From Thermococcus sp. 21S9 (GTDB lineage Archaea; Methanobacteriota_B; Thermococci; Thermococcales; Thermococcaceae): a stretch of DNA of 64,000 bases. Below, one piece after another: positions 44,590-52,766 of this stretch. The stretch's first letter is position 1, and every line of letters begins with the position of its first letter. The notes beneath the pieces are model-generated. The model was given only the letters and a program-made list of their open reading frames with translations, had not been told where the DNA came from and ran no database searches. The translations under genes were made by a program, and so were the position numbers. The DNA is taken from the NCBI RefSeq assembly GCF_012027635.1, contig NZ_SNUS01000001.1:496001-560000 (forward strand). Direction: 5' to 3'.

Positions 44590-44734
44590 TCTACCACCCC
44601 ACTGGCTTCATCGGAAGGGCTTTTAACCTTAGCCCGATTTCCCACATCTGGGTCATACCTATGAAGGAAAATCTTCATATTTACGCAAAAGCTTTTATAC
44701 CTCCCCGTTGGATTAGGGGTAGCGGTGATGAAAG

Positions 44735-46501
44735 ATGGCCGAGAACATCGGTGAGGTACCGAGCGGTGAAAAAGAGTTTGAACAGCTCACCAGAAGGCTC
44801 AGGGATATAGTCGAGTTCCCTGAAATAAGCGAGGAAGAGTTTGAGGAGATGCTCAAAACCGCGAGCAGGGTTTATGGTGGCCCGTTGCCCCATAGGACGT
44901 ATTCTCTCTGCCCTGAGACGAGACGTGTGGTTCCAGCCCTTGTGTGGGAGAAGGACGGCAGGGTGTGGATAACCAAGCGCTGTCCCGAGGGAATGATAAC
45001 CGACCTCTACTACGAGAGCGTTGAGCAGTACTACCGCTTCCAGCGCTGGAAGTACGACTTCAAGCTCAAGAGCGTCAACGTTGAGAACTCCGGTGTTAAC
45101 TGTCCCTTTGATTGTGGTATGTGCGCCAGGCATCGCTCCCATACGAACCTGCTCAACATCGTTCTAACAAACCGGTGCAACCTGTCGTGCTGGTACTGCT
45201 TCTTCTACGCCAAGGAGGGCCAGCCGATTTACGAGCCGACTCTCGAGCAGATTAGAATGATGCTCCGCAACGCCAAGAAGCAGTATCCTGTTGGAGCGAA
45301 CGCCGTCCAGTTCACCGGCGGTGAGCCGACCCTCCGCGACGACCTCATCGAGATTATCAAGATTGCGAAGGAAGAAGGTTACGACCACGTCCAGCTCAAC
45401 ACCGACGGAATAAAGCTCGCCTTCGAGCCCGAACTCGTGAAGAAAATACGCCAGGCGGGAACCAACACCCTCTACCTGAGCTACGATGGAATGACGCCCC
45501 AGACCAACTGGAAGAACCATTGGGAGATTCCGCTCATCTTCGAGAACGTGAGGAAGGCTGGAGGGCCGGGAATAGTCCTCGTGCCGACAACGATTAGGAA
45601 CGTCAACGACCACGAGCTTGGGGCCATAATCAACTTCGGTCTCAACCACCTCGACATAGTGAGGGGTGTTAACTTCCAGCCGATTTCCCTCGTCGGAAGG
45701 GTTCCCAAGAAGGAGCGCCAGAGGTTCAGGATAACGATTCCGGGAGCGATAAAGCGCATAGAGGAACAGACCAACGGCGTAATCGAGATGGACGACTGGT
45801 ACCCGATTCCGATAGCAGGGCACATAGCGAGGTTCTTCGAGGCGTTCTCCGGTTCGCGCTACTACATGACGAGCCACTACTGCTGTGGTGCCGCGACGTA
45901 CATCTTCCTCGACCGCGAGAACAAGCGCGTCGTTCCGATAAGCAAGTTCCTCGACGTTGAGGGCTTCGTCGAGTACCTCGAGGAGAAGGCGGAGGAGATA
46001 GAGAAGTGGAAGAAGCTCGGCAAGCTCCAGAAGCTCAAGCTTGGAACCGAGATATTCCTCAAGTTCCGCTCGTTCTACGACGACAAGTACGCCCCGAAGG
46101 GTCTCAAGGTGCTCGACCTCATAAAGAACGCTTTCGTCCACGGCAACTACGACGCCCTCGGAAAGTTCCACGAAAACGCCCTGTTCCTCGGTATGATGCA
46201 CTTCATGGACGAGTACAACTACGACGTGGAGAGGGTTGAACGCTGTGTCATCCACTACGCCCTGCCCGACGGAAGGGTCGTGCCCTTCTGTACCTTCAAC
46301 GTGATTCCAGAGCTCTACCGCGACAAGGTGCAGGCCCAGTTCAGCTACACCTGGGACGAGTGGAAAGCCCTTCACCCCGACTGGGACTACTGGAGCGACA
46401 AGTATAGGAGAACCAAGGAGTTCGTCGAGAAGATGAAGAAGAGCGAGGTTTACAGGAAGACGTACATCGACATAGAGGACTACTTCGGGCTGAGGAACTG
46501 A
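44735..46501 (+). CDS. tes: Tetraether lipid synthase (Tes), radical SAM
   Basis: A 588-residue radical SAM enzyme. The SAM cluster motif is C148-x3-C152-x2-C155 (CNLSCWYC), and a preceding CPFDCGMC (C123, C127, C130) would hold an auxiliary cluster. FTGGEPTLRDD is the GGE motif and TNWKNHWEIPLIF follows in the barrel. This is the family that joins two archaeol tails to form GDGT tetraether membrane lipids, and the family member in T. kodakarensis lies in the same gene order as here. Own promoter: TATA-like GCTTTTATACC at 44691, ribosome binding site GGTGATG. Confidence 0.85.
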   Translation: MAENIGEVPSGEKEFEQLTRRLRDIVEFPEISEEEFEEMLKTASRVYGGPLPHRTYSLCPETRRVVPALVWEKDGRVWITKRCPEGMITDLYYESVEQYYRFQRWKYDFKLKSVNVENSGVNCPFDCGMCARHRSHTNLLNIVLTNRCNLSCWYCFFYAKEGQPIYEPTLEQIRMMLRNAKKQYPVGANAVQFTGGEPTLRDDLIEIIKIAKEEGYDHVQLNTDGIKLAFEPELVKKIRQAGTNTLYLSYDGMTPQTNWKNHWEIPLIFENVRKAGGPGIVLVPTTIRNVNDHELGAIINFGLNHLDIVRGVNFQPISLVGRVPKKERQRFRITIPGAIKRIEEQTNGVIEMDDWYPIPIAGHIARFFEAFSGSRYYMTSHYCCGAATYIFLDRENKRVVPISKFLDVEGFVEYLEEKAEEIEKWKKLGKLQKLKLGTEIFLKFRSFYDDKYAPKGLKVLDLIKNAFVHGNYDALGKFHENALFLGMMHFMDEYNYDVERVERCVIHYALPDGRVVPFCTFNVIPELYRDKVQAQFSYTWDEWKALHPDWDYWSDKYRRTKEFVEKMKKSEVYRKTYIDIEDYFGLRN

Positions 46502-46513
46502 GGGGGTGATTAA

Positions 46514-46813
46514 ATGGTCGTCAATCCCGATAAGAAGCTCACCAGGCTTGAGCTTGAGTTCGATAAGGGGAACTGGGAACTCGCAACGGCCAAGCAGTAC
46601 GAGCTCCTGACGAAGGCTGAGGTATGGCGGGCCTTCCTCAACAGCTACACCGGCAGGGGCTTCGTGGTCTTCGATGAGGAGGCCCTTTCACGGGACGAAA
46701 TCCTCGAGTCACTTAAGGACCTCAACGCCAGGGTCCGCGGGGAAAGGAAGCTGACCGTCGAAGAGCTCATAGAGTCCAGCTACTCCTGGAACAACATACT
46801 CGGAAGGGTCTAA
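46514..46813 (+). CDS. Small unknown protein behind Tes
   Basis: A 99-residue alpha-beta protein that I do not recognise (residues 14-35 VWRAFLNSYTGRGFVVFDEEALSRDEILESL; no Cys, no membrane helix). It follows tes by 12 bases with GGGGGTGAT as ribosome binding site, so it is cotranscribed. A partner or regulator of Tes is an inference. The spacer after it (46814-47008) holds only weak TATA-like and T-rich sequence. Confidence 0.7.
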   Translation: MVVNPDKKLTRLELEFDKGNWELATAKQYELLTKAEVWRAFLNSYTGRGFVVFDEEALSRDEILESLKDLNARVRGERKLTVEELIESSYSWNNILGRV

Positions 46814-47008
46814 CTGCCTTTTCCATTCGTTCTCTTTTACTCCATGATAATCGTCGCGTAACATTTTCTCCCAGGAACCAAACGGCCGATTTTTCCATTC
46901 TTAATTTTCTCCGAAACGTAATAGCCTACATAACCTCCTACACAAAACCGATTTAACTTTTAACGCCGTAACTTTCCCAGCTGTAGCTGAGGTTAGGGGG
47001 TGGGCGAG

Positions 47009-49318
47009 ATGCAATTCCGCAAAAAGATACTCCTAACTATGGTAGCAGCGGTTCTTGTCACGCTCCTCCTTGGGGCAACGATTGTTGGGTACTCAACGAT
47101 GAAGATGAAGGGGCAGATTCACACGGTCCTGAACGACCAGCTCAACGACCAATTGCCCAAGATGATGGACCAGGGCATTCAAAAGCCCATCGAGGAAGAG
47201 GCGGGCACCATCTCAGTTGGCGCCGCAAAGCTCGGAGCGAAACTCTTCGATGACTACTTCGAGAAGATGAAGATAATGGGAACCGTTGCCACCCAGGCGG
47301 TTCAGGTGGCCTACTCCGAGTACCCTTACGGCAGTCCCGAGTTCAGGGAGTTCCTGCTGAACAGGTTCAAAGCTATCAAAGAGCTTGACCCCAACGTCGC
47401 CAACGTCTACTTCGGCTCGGCCACTGGAGACATGTTCATATATCCAGTCGTCCAGCTCCCAGAGGGATACGACCCGAGGAAGAGGCCCTGGTACCAGGAA
47501 GCGGTGGCGAAGAACGGTCCCGTCTGGACTGAACCCTACAAGGACGCCTCAACGGGGAAGTGGATTGTCACGTATTCCGAGCCCGTTTACGTTAACGGAA
47601 AGCTCGTAGGAGTCATAGGCGTTGACGTTTTTGTATCCACGCTCATCGAGCAGGCCAAGGAGATAAAGATTGGCCAGAGCGGTTACATAGCGATAATCAA
47701 CCAGCAGGGAACCGTCATAGTCCATCCTAACGAGAGCCTTGTCCAGAAGTTGAACATCAACGACGTTGATTCCCTGAAGCCCCTGGCAAACATCCTCAAG
47801 TCCGGAAACGACTCCGGGTGGGTTGTCTACGAGTTCCAGGGAGTTATCAAGGTCGCAGGCTACCAGAGGATGAAAACGACCGGATGGATAGTGCTGGCCA
47901 TTGTTCCCCTCCACGAGCTAACGGACCCGCTCACCAACTCCATCGAGGCCGTTCTCAAGCAGAGCACCGAGAAGATAACGGCACAGATTACCACGACCCT
48001 TGACAACGCCATCAGGGATTCAATGCTCGGCTCACTGCTCGCCGCCGCGGTGGGATTGGTCATGATACTCGTGGCCTACAAGATTCTCAACGACACCCTC
48101 AAACCGCTCGAGAAGCTCAGGGACGTTGCCCAGGCCCTTGCCGAAGGCCGGCTGAGTGAGGTAAACAGGAAGCTCAAGCAGATTCGCTATCTGGAGGACG
48201 ACGAGATTGGCGCGCTTATCAAGGCCTTTGAGGCGGTAGGAAAAGACCTCGTGGGAACGCTGAACGCAATAGCAACAAAACTCGAACGTCTCGCAGAGGG
48301 TGATTTAAGCAACGGCCTTAGCATGGAGGCCAAGGGTGAACTCAAGGAAATCCTTGAGGACCTCCGCGATACCACCCACAAGCTCAAGGGCTTGATAGGG
48401 GAAATAGTGGCGGTCACCGACGAACTCGAAAAGAAGGCAAACATTCTGGCACAGATATCGAGTGATGTTACCGATGCGATTAATCAGGTTAACGAAGCCG
48501 TCCAGCAGGTCAGCATCGAGGCGCAGAGACAGCAGGAGAGCATCAACGAGATAACCGAGGGAATGCGCTTCGTTGCAGAAACCAGCGCCGAAAGCGTCAG
48601 GGCCATAGAAGAGTTTGAGGGGGCGGTTAACGAAGTCGTCAACATCGCCACGGAGGGCAGGGAGAAGGGTGAAATCTCAGCCCAGCAGATAGAGAGCATA
48701 CAGGAGATGATGAACGACATTGAAGGCGCCGTCAGCAAGATAGCGGAGATGAGCAGGAGTATTGAGGAGATTACGGATGTGATTACGAACATTGCTGAGC
48801 AGACTAACTTACTTGCCCTCAACGCGGCTATTGAGGCGGCAAGGGCTGGAGAGGCAGGCAGGGGCTTTGCGGTAGTTGCCCAGGAGATTAGGAAGCTTGC
48901 TGAAGAGAGCAAGCAGGCCGCTGACAACATCAAGAACATCATCGACCAGATTACGAGTGAAATTCGGGACGCTGCGGAGAGAACCGAGAAAGGTGTCAGA
49001 GTTGTAGGTGAGAGTGCCGAGACCCTCAGGGAGACCGTTACTTACCTCACAAACATTGCAGACCTCCTCCAGGAGGCCAGTGGCAGAATGGGCGAAGTGA
49101 AAGAACAGGTCCTCAGGACGCAGGAGGAGGTTGATAAGGCGTTGCGTGCTTTGGAGAATTTGGCTGCGAGTGCTGAGGAAACGACCGCCAGTGCGGAGGA
49201 GGTTAGTTCTGCCGTGGAGGAGCAGACTGCGGCAACGGAAGAACTCGAAAGGGCTGCGAAAGACCTCAAAAACATCGTTGAACAGCTCAGAAACATCATC
49301 AGCAAATTTAAACTCTGA
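47009..49318 (+). CDS. Methyl-accepting chemotaxis protein
   Basis: A 769-residue receptor: N-terminal helix (residues about 10-32), a dCache_1-type extracellular sensor ([37 protein letters not shown] near residue 160 is the hallmark), a second membrane helix near residue 345, a HAMP domain and a long helical signalling domain with the conserved hairpin [36 protein letters not shown] (about residue 600). Signals to CheA/CheW outside this window. The start ATG 47009 is behind GGGGGTGGG; a GTG 9 bases earlier is unlikely. Ligand unknown. Confidence 0.93.
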   Translation: MQFRKKILLTMVAAVLVTLLLGATIVGYSTMKMKGQIHTVLNDQLNDQLPKMMDQGIQKPIEEEAGTISVGAAKLGAKLFDDYFEKMKIMGTVATQAVQVAYSEYPYGSPEFREFLLNRFKAIKELDPNVANVYFGSATGDMFIYPVVQLPEGYDPRKRPWYQEAVAKNGPVWTEPYKDASTGKWIVTYSEPVYVNGKLVGVIGVDVFVSTLIEQAKEIKIGQSGYIAIINQQGTVIVHPNESLVQKLNINDVDSLKPLANILKSGNDSGWVVYEFQGVIKVAGYQRMKTTGWIVLAIVPLHELTDPLTNSIEAVLKQSTEKITAQITTTLDNAIRDSMLGSLLAAAVGLVMILVAYKILNDTLKPLEKLRDVAQALAEGRLSEVNRKLKQIRYLEDDEIGALIKAFEAVGKDLVGTLNAIATKLERLAEGDLSNGLSMEAKGELKEILEDLRDTTHKLKGLIGEIVAVTDELEKKANILAQISSDVTDAINQVNEAVQQVSIEAQRQQESINEITEGMRFVAETSAESVRAIEEFEGAVNEVVNIATEGREKGEISAQQIESIQEMMNDIEGAVSKIAEMSRSIEEITDVITNIAEQTNLLALNAAIEAARAGEAGRGFAVVAQEIRKLAEESKQAADNIKNIIDQITSEIRDAAERTEKGVRVVGESAETLRETVTYLTNIADLLQEASGRMGEVKEQVLRTQEEVDKALRALENLAASAEETTASAEEVSSAVEEQTAATEELERAAKDLKNIVEQLRNIISKFKL

Positions 49319-49392
49319 CGGCTTCTCCATATTTTCCCTTTCTCCAGACCCCTTCCGAAAGGTCTTTTTGGGGAAGTGCGCACCCTTAAACC

Positions 49393-49731
49393 ATGAAGCC
49401 ATATCGAGGACTGGCGATAATATTCGGTTTCTACGCGCTCGGCGAGATGGTCAGTTCTGGCCTTAACCTTCCTGTCCCGGGTAGCGTTCTCGGGATGCTG
49501 TTCCTGCTCTCGGCGCTTCTGAGCGGTGCCGTGAAGCTCGAATGGGTTGAAAACGAGGCCGAGCTCTTCGTGAAGAACATGAGCGTCCTCTTCATCCCGC
49601 CGGGAGTCGGGATAGTCACCTACCTCGGCCTGATAAAGGCCCAGCTCGTTCCGATATCGGTCGCTCTGGTTCTCAGCTTCATCGTTACGCTCTTCGTGAC
49701 CGCAAAAACCGTGGAGGTCGTTCGGAGATGA
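49393..49731 (+). CDS. lrgA: LrgA/CidA family membrane protein
   Basis: A 112-residue protein with four helices. The family pattern (PVPGSVLGMLFLL, then FIPPGVGIVTYL) is intact. Overlaps lrgB by four bases (ATGA). In bacteria LrgA/CidA control murein hydrolases or transport of small acids such as pyruvate or glycolate; archaea lack murein, so a transport role is favoured. Confidence 0.85.
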   Translation: MKPYRGLAIIFGFYALGEMVSSGLNLPVPGSVLGMLFLLSALLSGAVKLEWVENEAELFVKNMSVLFIPPGVGIVTYLGLIKAQLVPISVALVLSFIVTLFVTAKTVEVVRR

Positions 49732-50399
49732 ACCCCTACGGAATAGCCCTGACGCTCGCGGTGTTCTACGTCTTCTCGGAGCTCCACGCGAGGAGAAAGG
49801 CGTTCTACACGAACCCGGTCCTGCTCTCGATAATCACAATCGCAGTAATCCTCAAGCTTGGAAACGTTTCCTACGAATCGTACATGGAAAGCGCGGTCTT
49901 CCTCAAGTTCCTGCTCGGGCCTGCCGTCGTGAGCCTGGCAATCCCGGTCTACAAGAACAGGGCGCTTATAGCCAGGTACGCAAAAGAAATCTCGCTGGGA
50001 ATTCTAATTGGTGGCACCACCGCAATACTGAGCGCCTACTGGACGGCCCAGGTACTCGGCGCGAGCGAAACCGTCCTTCGGAGCATAGCCCCCAAAAGCG
50101 TGACGACTGCCATAGCCATAGGCGTGAGCGCGAAGATAGGTGGAATCCCATCGCTGACGGCGGTTCTGGTGATAACGACCGGACTGCTCGGCAACGCTTT
50201 CGCGCCAGAGTTATTGGACCTCTTCGGAATTAGGGACAGAATAGCGAGGGGTCTGGCAACGGGGGTTTCCTCACACGGCCTTGGAACGGCGAGGATAATA
50301 ACCGAGGATGAACTGGCCGGAGCCGTGAGCGGGTTAGCCATGGCCCTGAACGGGGTCTTTACCGCCATCCTTCTTCCGTATCTCATCAAAGTCATCTAA
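49728..50399 (+). CDS. lrgB: LrgB family membrane protein
   Basis: A 223-residue protein with about six to seven helices and the LrgB hallmarks APKSVTTAIAIG and GVSSHGLGTARI. It is the partner of LrgA, acting in the membrane. Its 3' 66 bases overlap the convergent tfx-like gene. Substrate unknown; glycolate/pyruvate export or uptake is inferred from the family. Confidence 0.87.
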   Translation: MNPYGIALTLAVFYVFSELHARRKAFYTNPVLLSIITIAVILKLGNVSYESYMESAVFLKFLLGPAVVSLAIPVYKNRALIARYAKEISLGILIGGTTAILSAYWTAQVLGASETVLRSIAPKSVTTAIAIGVSAKIGGIPSLTAVLVITTGLLGNAFAPELLDLFGIRDRIARGLATGVSSHGLGTARIITEDELAGAVSGLAMALNGVFTAILLPYLIKVI

Positions 50400-50801
50400 G
50401 ATGCACTCGCTGACGCGAAGCCTGTCGTTGGCGTCGAGGAAGAGAGTGAAGTCCCTCTTCGCCAGCCTGTCCTCAACGGGGGCGTGCTCGACGAGAAATG
50501 CTATTATCTCCGCCGTGCTGTATGGCACCTTAACCCCGAGCTCGTCGGCCTTCCTGAAGAGCCTGTCCGGAACCTCGAATATGTCGTCGCCCCGCTTCAC
50601 CTCAACGCTGACCTTTGAGTTAATCTGCTCCCAGAGAAGAAGGGTGTTCCTAGCCTTTTCAACCTTTTCCAGGGCCCTTCTCTCCAGTATACTAACGTTG
50701 GCCCTGCTCGTGCCGAGGAGCTCGGCAATCTCGCTCTGTTTAAGGCCTCTCGCGCGGAGACGGAGAATCTTAATCTGCTGTTCGGTCAAAAAGCTCTTCA
50801 T
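50334..50801 (-). CDS. Tfx-family DNA-binding protein
   Basis: A 155-residue protein: the N-terminal helix-turn-helix (residues about 10-45: TEQQIKILRLRARGLKQSEIAELLGTSRANVSILERRAL) matches Tfx, an activator of a molybdenum operon in methanogens, and the C-terminal domain (YSTAEIIAFLVEHAPVEDRL) also fits. The start ATG 50801 has GGTG upstream. It overlaps lrgB at the 3' end. Confidence 0.85.
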   Translation of the reverse strand: MKSFLTEQQIKILRLRARGLKQSEIAELLGTSRANVSILERRALEKVEKARNTLLLWEQINSKVSVEVKRGDDIFEVPDRLFRKADELGVKVPYSTAEIIAFLVEHAPVEDRLAKRDFTLFLDANDRLRVSECILDDFDEIRKKDGGKDPVQGHG

Positions 50802-50834
50802 TGTAAACACCAAAGCTTAACAGAACATAGAAGG

Positions 50835-51092
50835 TTAAAAGTTTTTTTGCTCGGCCTCTGACAAGGTCGGCAAACAAGCTTTGAGAAAGCTTGGCCAACA
50901 GCCTTTAAGAAAGGCTGGCAAAAAGAGCGCCCTTTCTCCCCAGAGAAGCAAAAAGTCAGTCGTGCACTCTCTAATTGAAGAACTCAGTGCGAGTTTGACA
51001 CTAGCGTCCAAAAGGCGCCTCCTTAGAGCGAAACACTCATCAAGCAAGCTTTTGGAAAAAGCTTGACCAAAAGTTTGTGGTTCTTTTAACAA
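50835..51092 (-). CDS. Doubtful 85-residue open frame inside spacer B
   Basis: The frame opens at TTG 51092 and contains VKLALSSSIRECTTDFLLLWGERA. The same peptide pattern (VKLALNSPIRECTTGFLL) can be read from spacer A in a disrupted frame, and most differences between the two copies are synonymous. It is rich in Leu, Phe, Ala and Arg, with no ribosome binding site. Either a small, mobile, Thermococcales-specific gene or a relic of one. Confidence 0.25.
   Translation of the reverse strand: MLKEPQTFGQAFSKSLLDECFALRRRLLDASVKLALSSSIRECTTDFLLLWGERALFLPAFLKGCWPSFLKACLPTLSEAEQKNF
50947..51000 (+). repeat. Repeat module M1, copy B
   Basis: Plus-strand match to the minus strand of 30445-30498 at 44 of 54 positions without gaps. 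The shared core is CAGTCGTGCACTCTC; the match weakly extends upstream toward 50930 (AGAGYGCCCTTT). Confidence 0.7.
51046..51075 (+). repeat. Repeat module M2, copy B
   Basis: This 30-base segment matches the minus strand of 30811-30840 at 29 of 30 positions. It includes the hairpin AAGCTTTT-GGA-AAAAGCTT and the following ACCAAAAGTT. Confidence 0.7.
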
Positions 51093-51316
51093 GTGCTCTA
51101 TTATGAGTGTTTGCGCTTTTAATGGGCTCTTGTAGAATGCGAATTCCTCGATTTTGGAAGCTTTCTCACGCGGGTTACATTTTCCCGCGCTCCGGAGGAG
51201 TGCTTTTTAGAGAACCTCCCATTATGAGGGCCTTCTTAAAGGGAATTCTCTCAAGAAAATGGCCGTTTGAAAGCGCAAACTCCTTAGAATTGCATTCTTA
51301 GAGGAGAATCACGAAC

Positions 51317-51341
51317 CTTGGTCAAACTTCGCGCAGGCGAA
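51317..51341 (+). repeat. Repeat module M3, copy B
   Basis: This 25-base segment matches 30519-30543 on the same strand at 23 of 25 positions (GGTCAAACTTYGCGCAGGCG). It forms most of the hairpin next to tRNA-Gly. Confidence 0.65.
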
Positions 51342-51348
51342 GTTTGTG

Positions 51349-51426
51349 TGGTGCGGTGGCCGGGATTTGAACCCGGGTTACCGGCTTGGGAGGCCGGTGT
51401 CCTGGACCAGGCTAGACTACCACCGC
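51349..51426 (-). tRNA. tRNA-Gly (CCC)
   Basis: Cloverleaf with acceptor GCGGTGG/CCACCGC, anticodon CCC in loop CTCCCAA, T-loop TTCAAAT, discriminator A and encoded CCA (51349-51351). Its promoter TATA lies inside the end of the upstream methyltransferase gene. Confidence 0.97.
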
Positions 51427-51439
51427 ACGCCCGTTATTC

Positions 51440-52072
51440 TTAAGGGGAGGGAGCTTTAAAAGTTTTACTCTCAGCAGGCTTCCGCGCGACGATTAAACGG
51501 ACGATTCCGCGGTAATAGCGCTCCTCGCGCTCGATTTCAAAGTGCTTCGAGACCAGTTTATGCGTCTCCCTGAGAGGGTCGTCATCGAGGAGTAACCTCA
51601 ACGGCAACTTCAGGGGAAGGAGAAACAGGTAGTTGAGCAGAACCGAGTCGCTCTTCGTGTGCTCGAGGAAAACCGCCCTTCCACCTGGCTTTAAAACGCG
51701 GAGGATTTCCTTCATTCCCTTCTCCGGGCTCGGAACGGTGCAGAAGACGAAGGAGCTCAGAACGGTGTCAAAACTGTTGTCCGGGAAGGGAAGTTTCTCA
51801 ACGTCGGCAACCTCAAAACAGGCATTCAGGTTAAGCTTTCTGGCTTTCTCCCGGGCAATTTCAAGGGCCTCGGGAACGGCATCTATTCCACAGAGCTCAA
51901 CGTCTTTTGGATAATAGCGCAACGTTTTCCCGACGCCAACGCCGACCTCAAGGGTTCTCCCCGCCACAAAGGAAACCGCCCTCTTCCTTAGCGGACAGAA
52001 AAACCTGTCGAGGGGTTTCTCAAGGGTCTCGTAGTGTCTCGCTATGCGGGAATACTTCTCCCTGAACGACAT
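51440..52072 (-). CDS. Class I SAM-dependent methyltransferase
   Basis: A 210-residue methyltransferase-11-type protein: TLEVGVGVGKTLRYYP (SAM loop, near residue 40), CGIDAVPEALEIAREKA (acidic residue for ribose), VADVEKLPFPDNSFDTVLSSFVFC and EILRVLKPGGRAVFLEH. Substrate unknown; the C-terminal part is hydrophobic and could face a lipid or quinone. Its last codons overlap the tRNA-Gly promoter. Confidence 0.8.
   Translation of the reverse strand: MSFREKYSRIARHYETLEKPLDRFFCPLRKRAVSFVAGRTLEVGVGVGKTLRYYPKDVELCGIDAVPEALEIAREKARKLNLNACFEVADVEKLPFPDNSFDTVLSSFVFCTVPSPEKGMKEILRVLKPGGRAVFLEHTKSDSVLLNYLFLLPLKLPLRLLLDDDPLRETHKLVSKHFEIEREERYYRGIVRLIVARKPAESKTFKAPSP
51454..51463 (-). promoter_or_regulatory. 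tRNA-Gly TATA box inside a coding sequence
   Basis: On the minus strand ACTTTTAAAG reads as a TATA box 28-37 bases before the tRNA-Gly 5' end. It coincides with the codons for K-T-F-K near the C-terminus of the methyltransferase, upstream on the same strand. Confidence 0.5.
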
Positions 52073-52130
52073 GGTCTAACTTGGGAAGAGCTTTTAAAAA
52101 GTTGAACTCAAAGCCGGGCGGTGAGAGAGC

Positions 52131-52766
52131 ATGCCGTACCTCGTCATAGAGCACCTCGAGGAGATAAGCGACTGGCTCTGGCTTGAATACAGGCACGTGG
52201 CCAAGTGGTGGAAGGATAAGCTGATTTTCACCAACGTTCTGCCCGAGGAGAGGGAGAAACTCGCGAAGCTCGGGAGCGTCATAGGTGAAAGTGTCACGAA
52301 GTTCCCCTTTGACCGCTCAAAAATCATAGTCCTCGACCTTCAGGCGGAGGAAGAGCTGAAGCCAGAAGACATCGAGGAGGACACAATAATAGTCGTCGGC
52401 GGAATCCTCGGCGATGCCGTTCCAAGGGGAAGAACCAGGGAGTTCATAACGTCGAAGATGGAAGGCGTTAAGGTCAGGCACATCGGAAAGCCCCAGTTCT
52501 CGATTGACGGGGCAAGCATAGTGGCCAGGCTAATCGCGGACGGCAAAAGGCTTGAGGAGATTGAGTACGAGGAGAACCCGACGATAAGGCTCGACGAGTT
52601 CAGCGAGATAACGCTCCACTACGCTGTTCCGAAGCTGGACGGGAGGCTTTTGCTCACGCCGGGCCTCATTGAGTTGCAGAAGAGGGAGCTCGGCTACATC
52701 GAGGCGGACGGGGAAATAAGCGACGAGGAACTAATCAAGTTCTTCGAGGGGAAGAGGGAGCTTTAA
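52131..52766 (+). CDS. SFM1-type SPOUT methyltransferase
   Basis: A 211-residue protein resembling the SFM1 family: MPYLVIEHLEEISDWLWLEYRHVAKWW at the N-terminus, DTIIVVGGILGDAVPRGRTREFI (SPOUT knot, near residue 86) and EITLHYAVPKLDGRLLLTPGLIELQKRELGYI. In yeast Sfm1 methylates an arginine of ribosomal protein uS3; the archaeal substrate is not known. The 3' end overlaps the convergent gene by 36 bases. Confidence 0.8.
   Translation: MPYLVIEHLEEISDWLWLEYRHVAKWWKDKLIFTNVLPEEREKLAKLGSVIGESVTKFPFDRSKIIVLDLQAEEELKPEDIEEDTIIVVGGILGDAVPRGRTREFITSKMEGVKVRHIGKPQFSIDGASIVARLIADGKRLEEIEYEENPTIRLDEFSEITLHYAVPKLDGRLLLTPGLIELQKRELGYIEADGEISDEELIKFFEGKREL

Larger units (their letters stand above)
50822..51348. 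repeat. Hairpin-rich mosaic spacer B next to tRNA-Gly
   Basis: This 527-base stretch has no convincing gene. Perfect hairpins: CAAGCTTT-GAG-AAAGCTTG (50875-50893), CAGCCTTT-AAG-AAAGGCTG (50899-50917), CAAGCTTTT-GGA-AAAAGCTTG (51045-51065) and CAAACTTCGC-GCAG-GCGAAGTTTG (51323-51346). The last one starts two bases beyond the tRNA-Gly CCA end. Shares three modules with spacer A at 30275-30962. Confidence 0.65.

Noticed and set aside
45164-46375. 403-codon open frame on the minus strand
   Set aside because: It lies wholly inside the tes gene in antisense. Its composition (Val/Leu/Glu-rich, no motif) is a shadow of GC-rich codon use.
51107-51301. 64-codon plus-strand frame in spacer B
   Set aside because: No ribosome binding site or family; it runs through repeat modules and hairpins, so no separate gene is supported.
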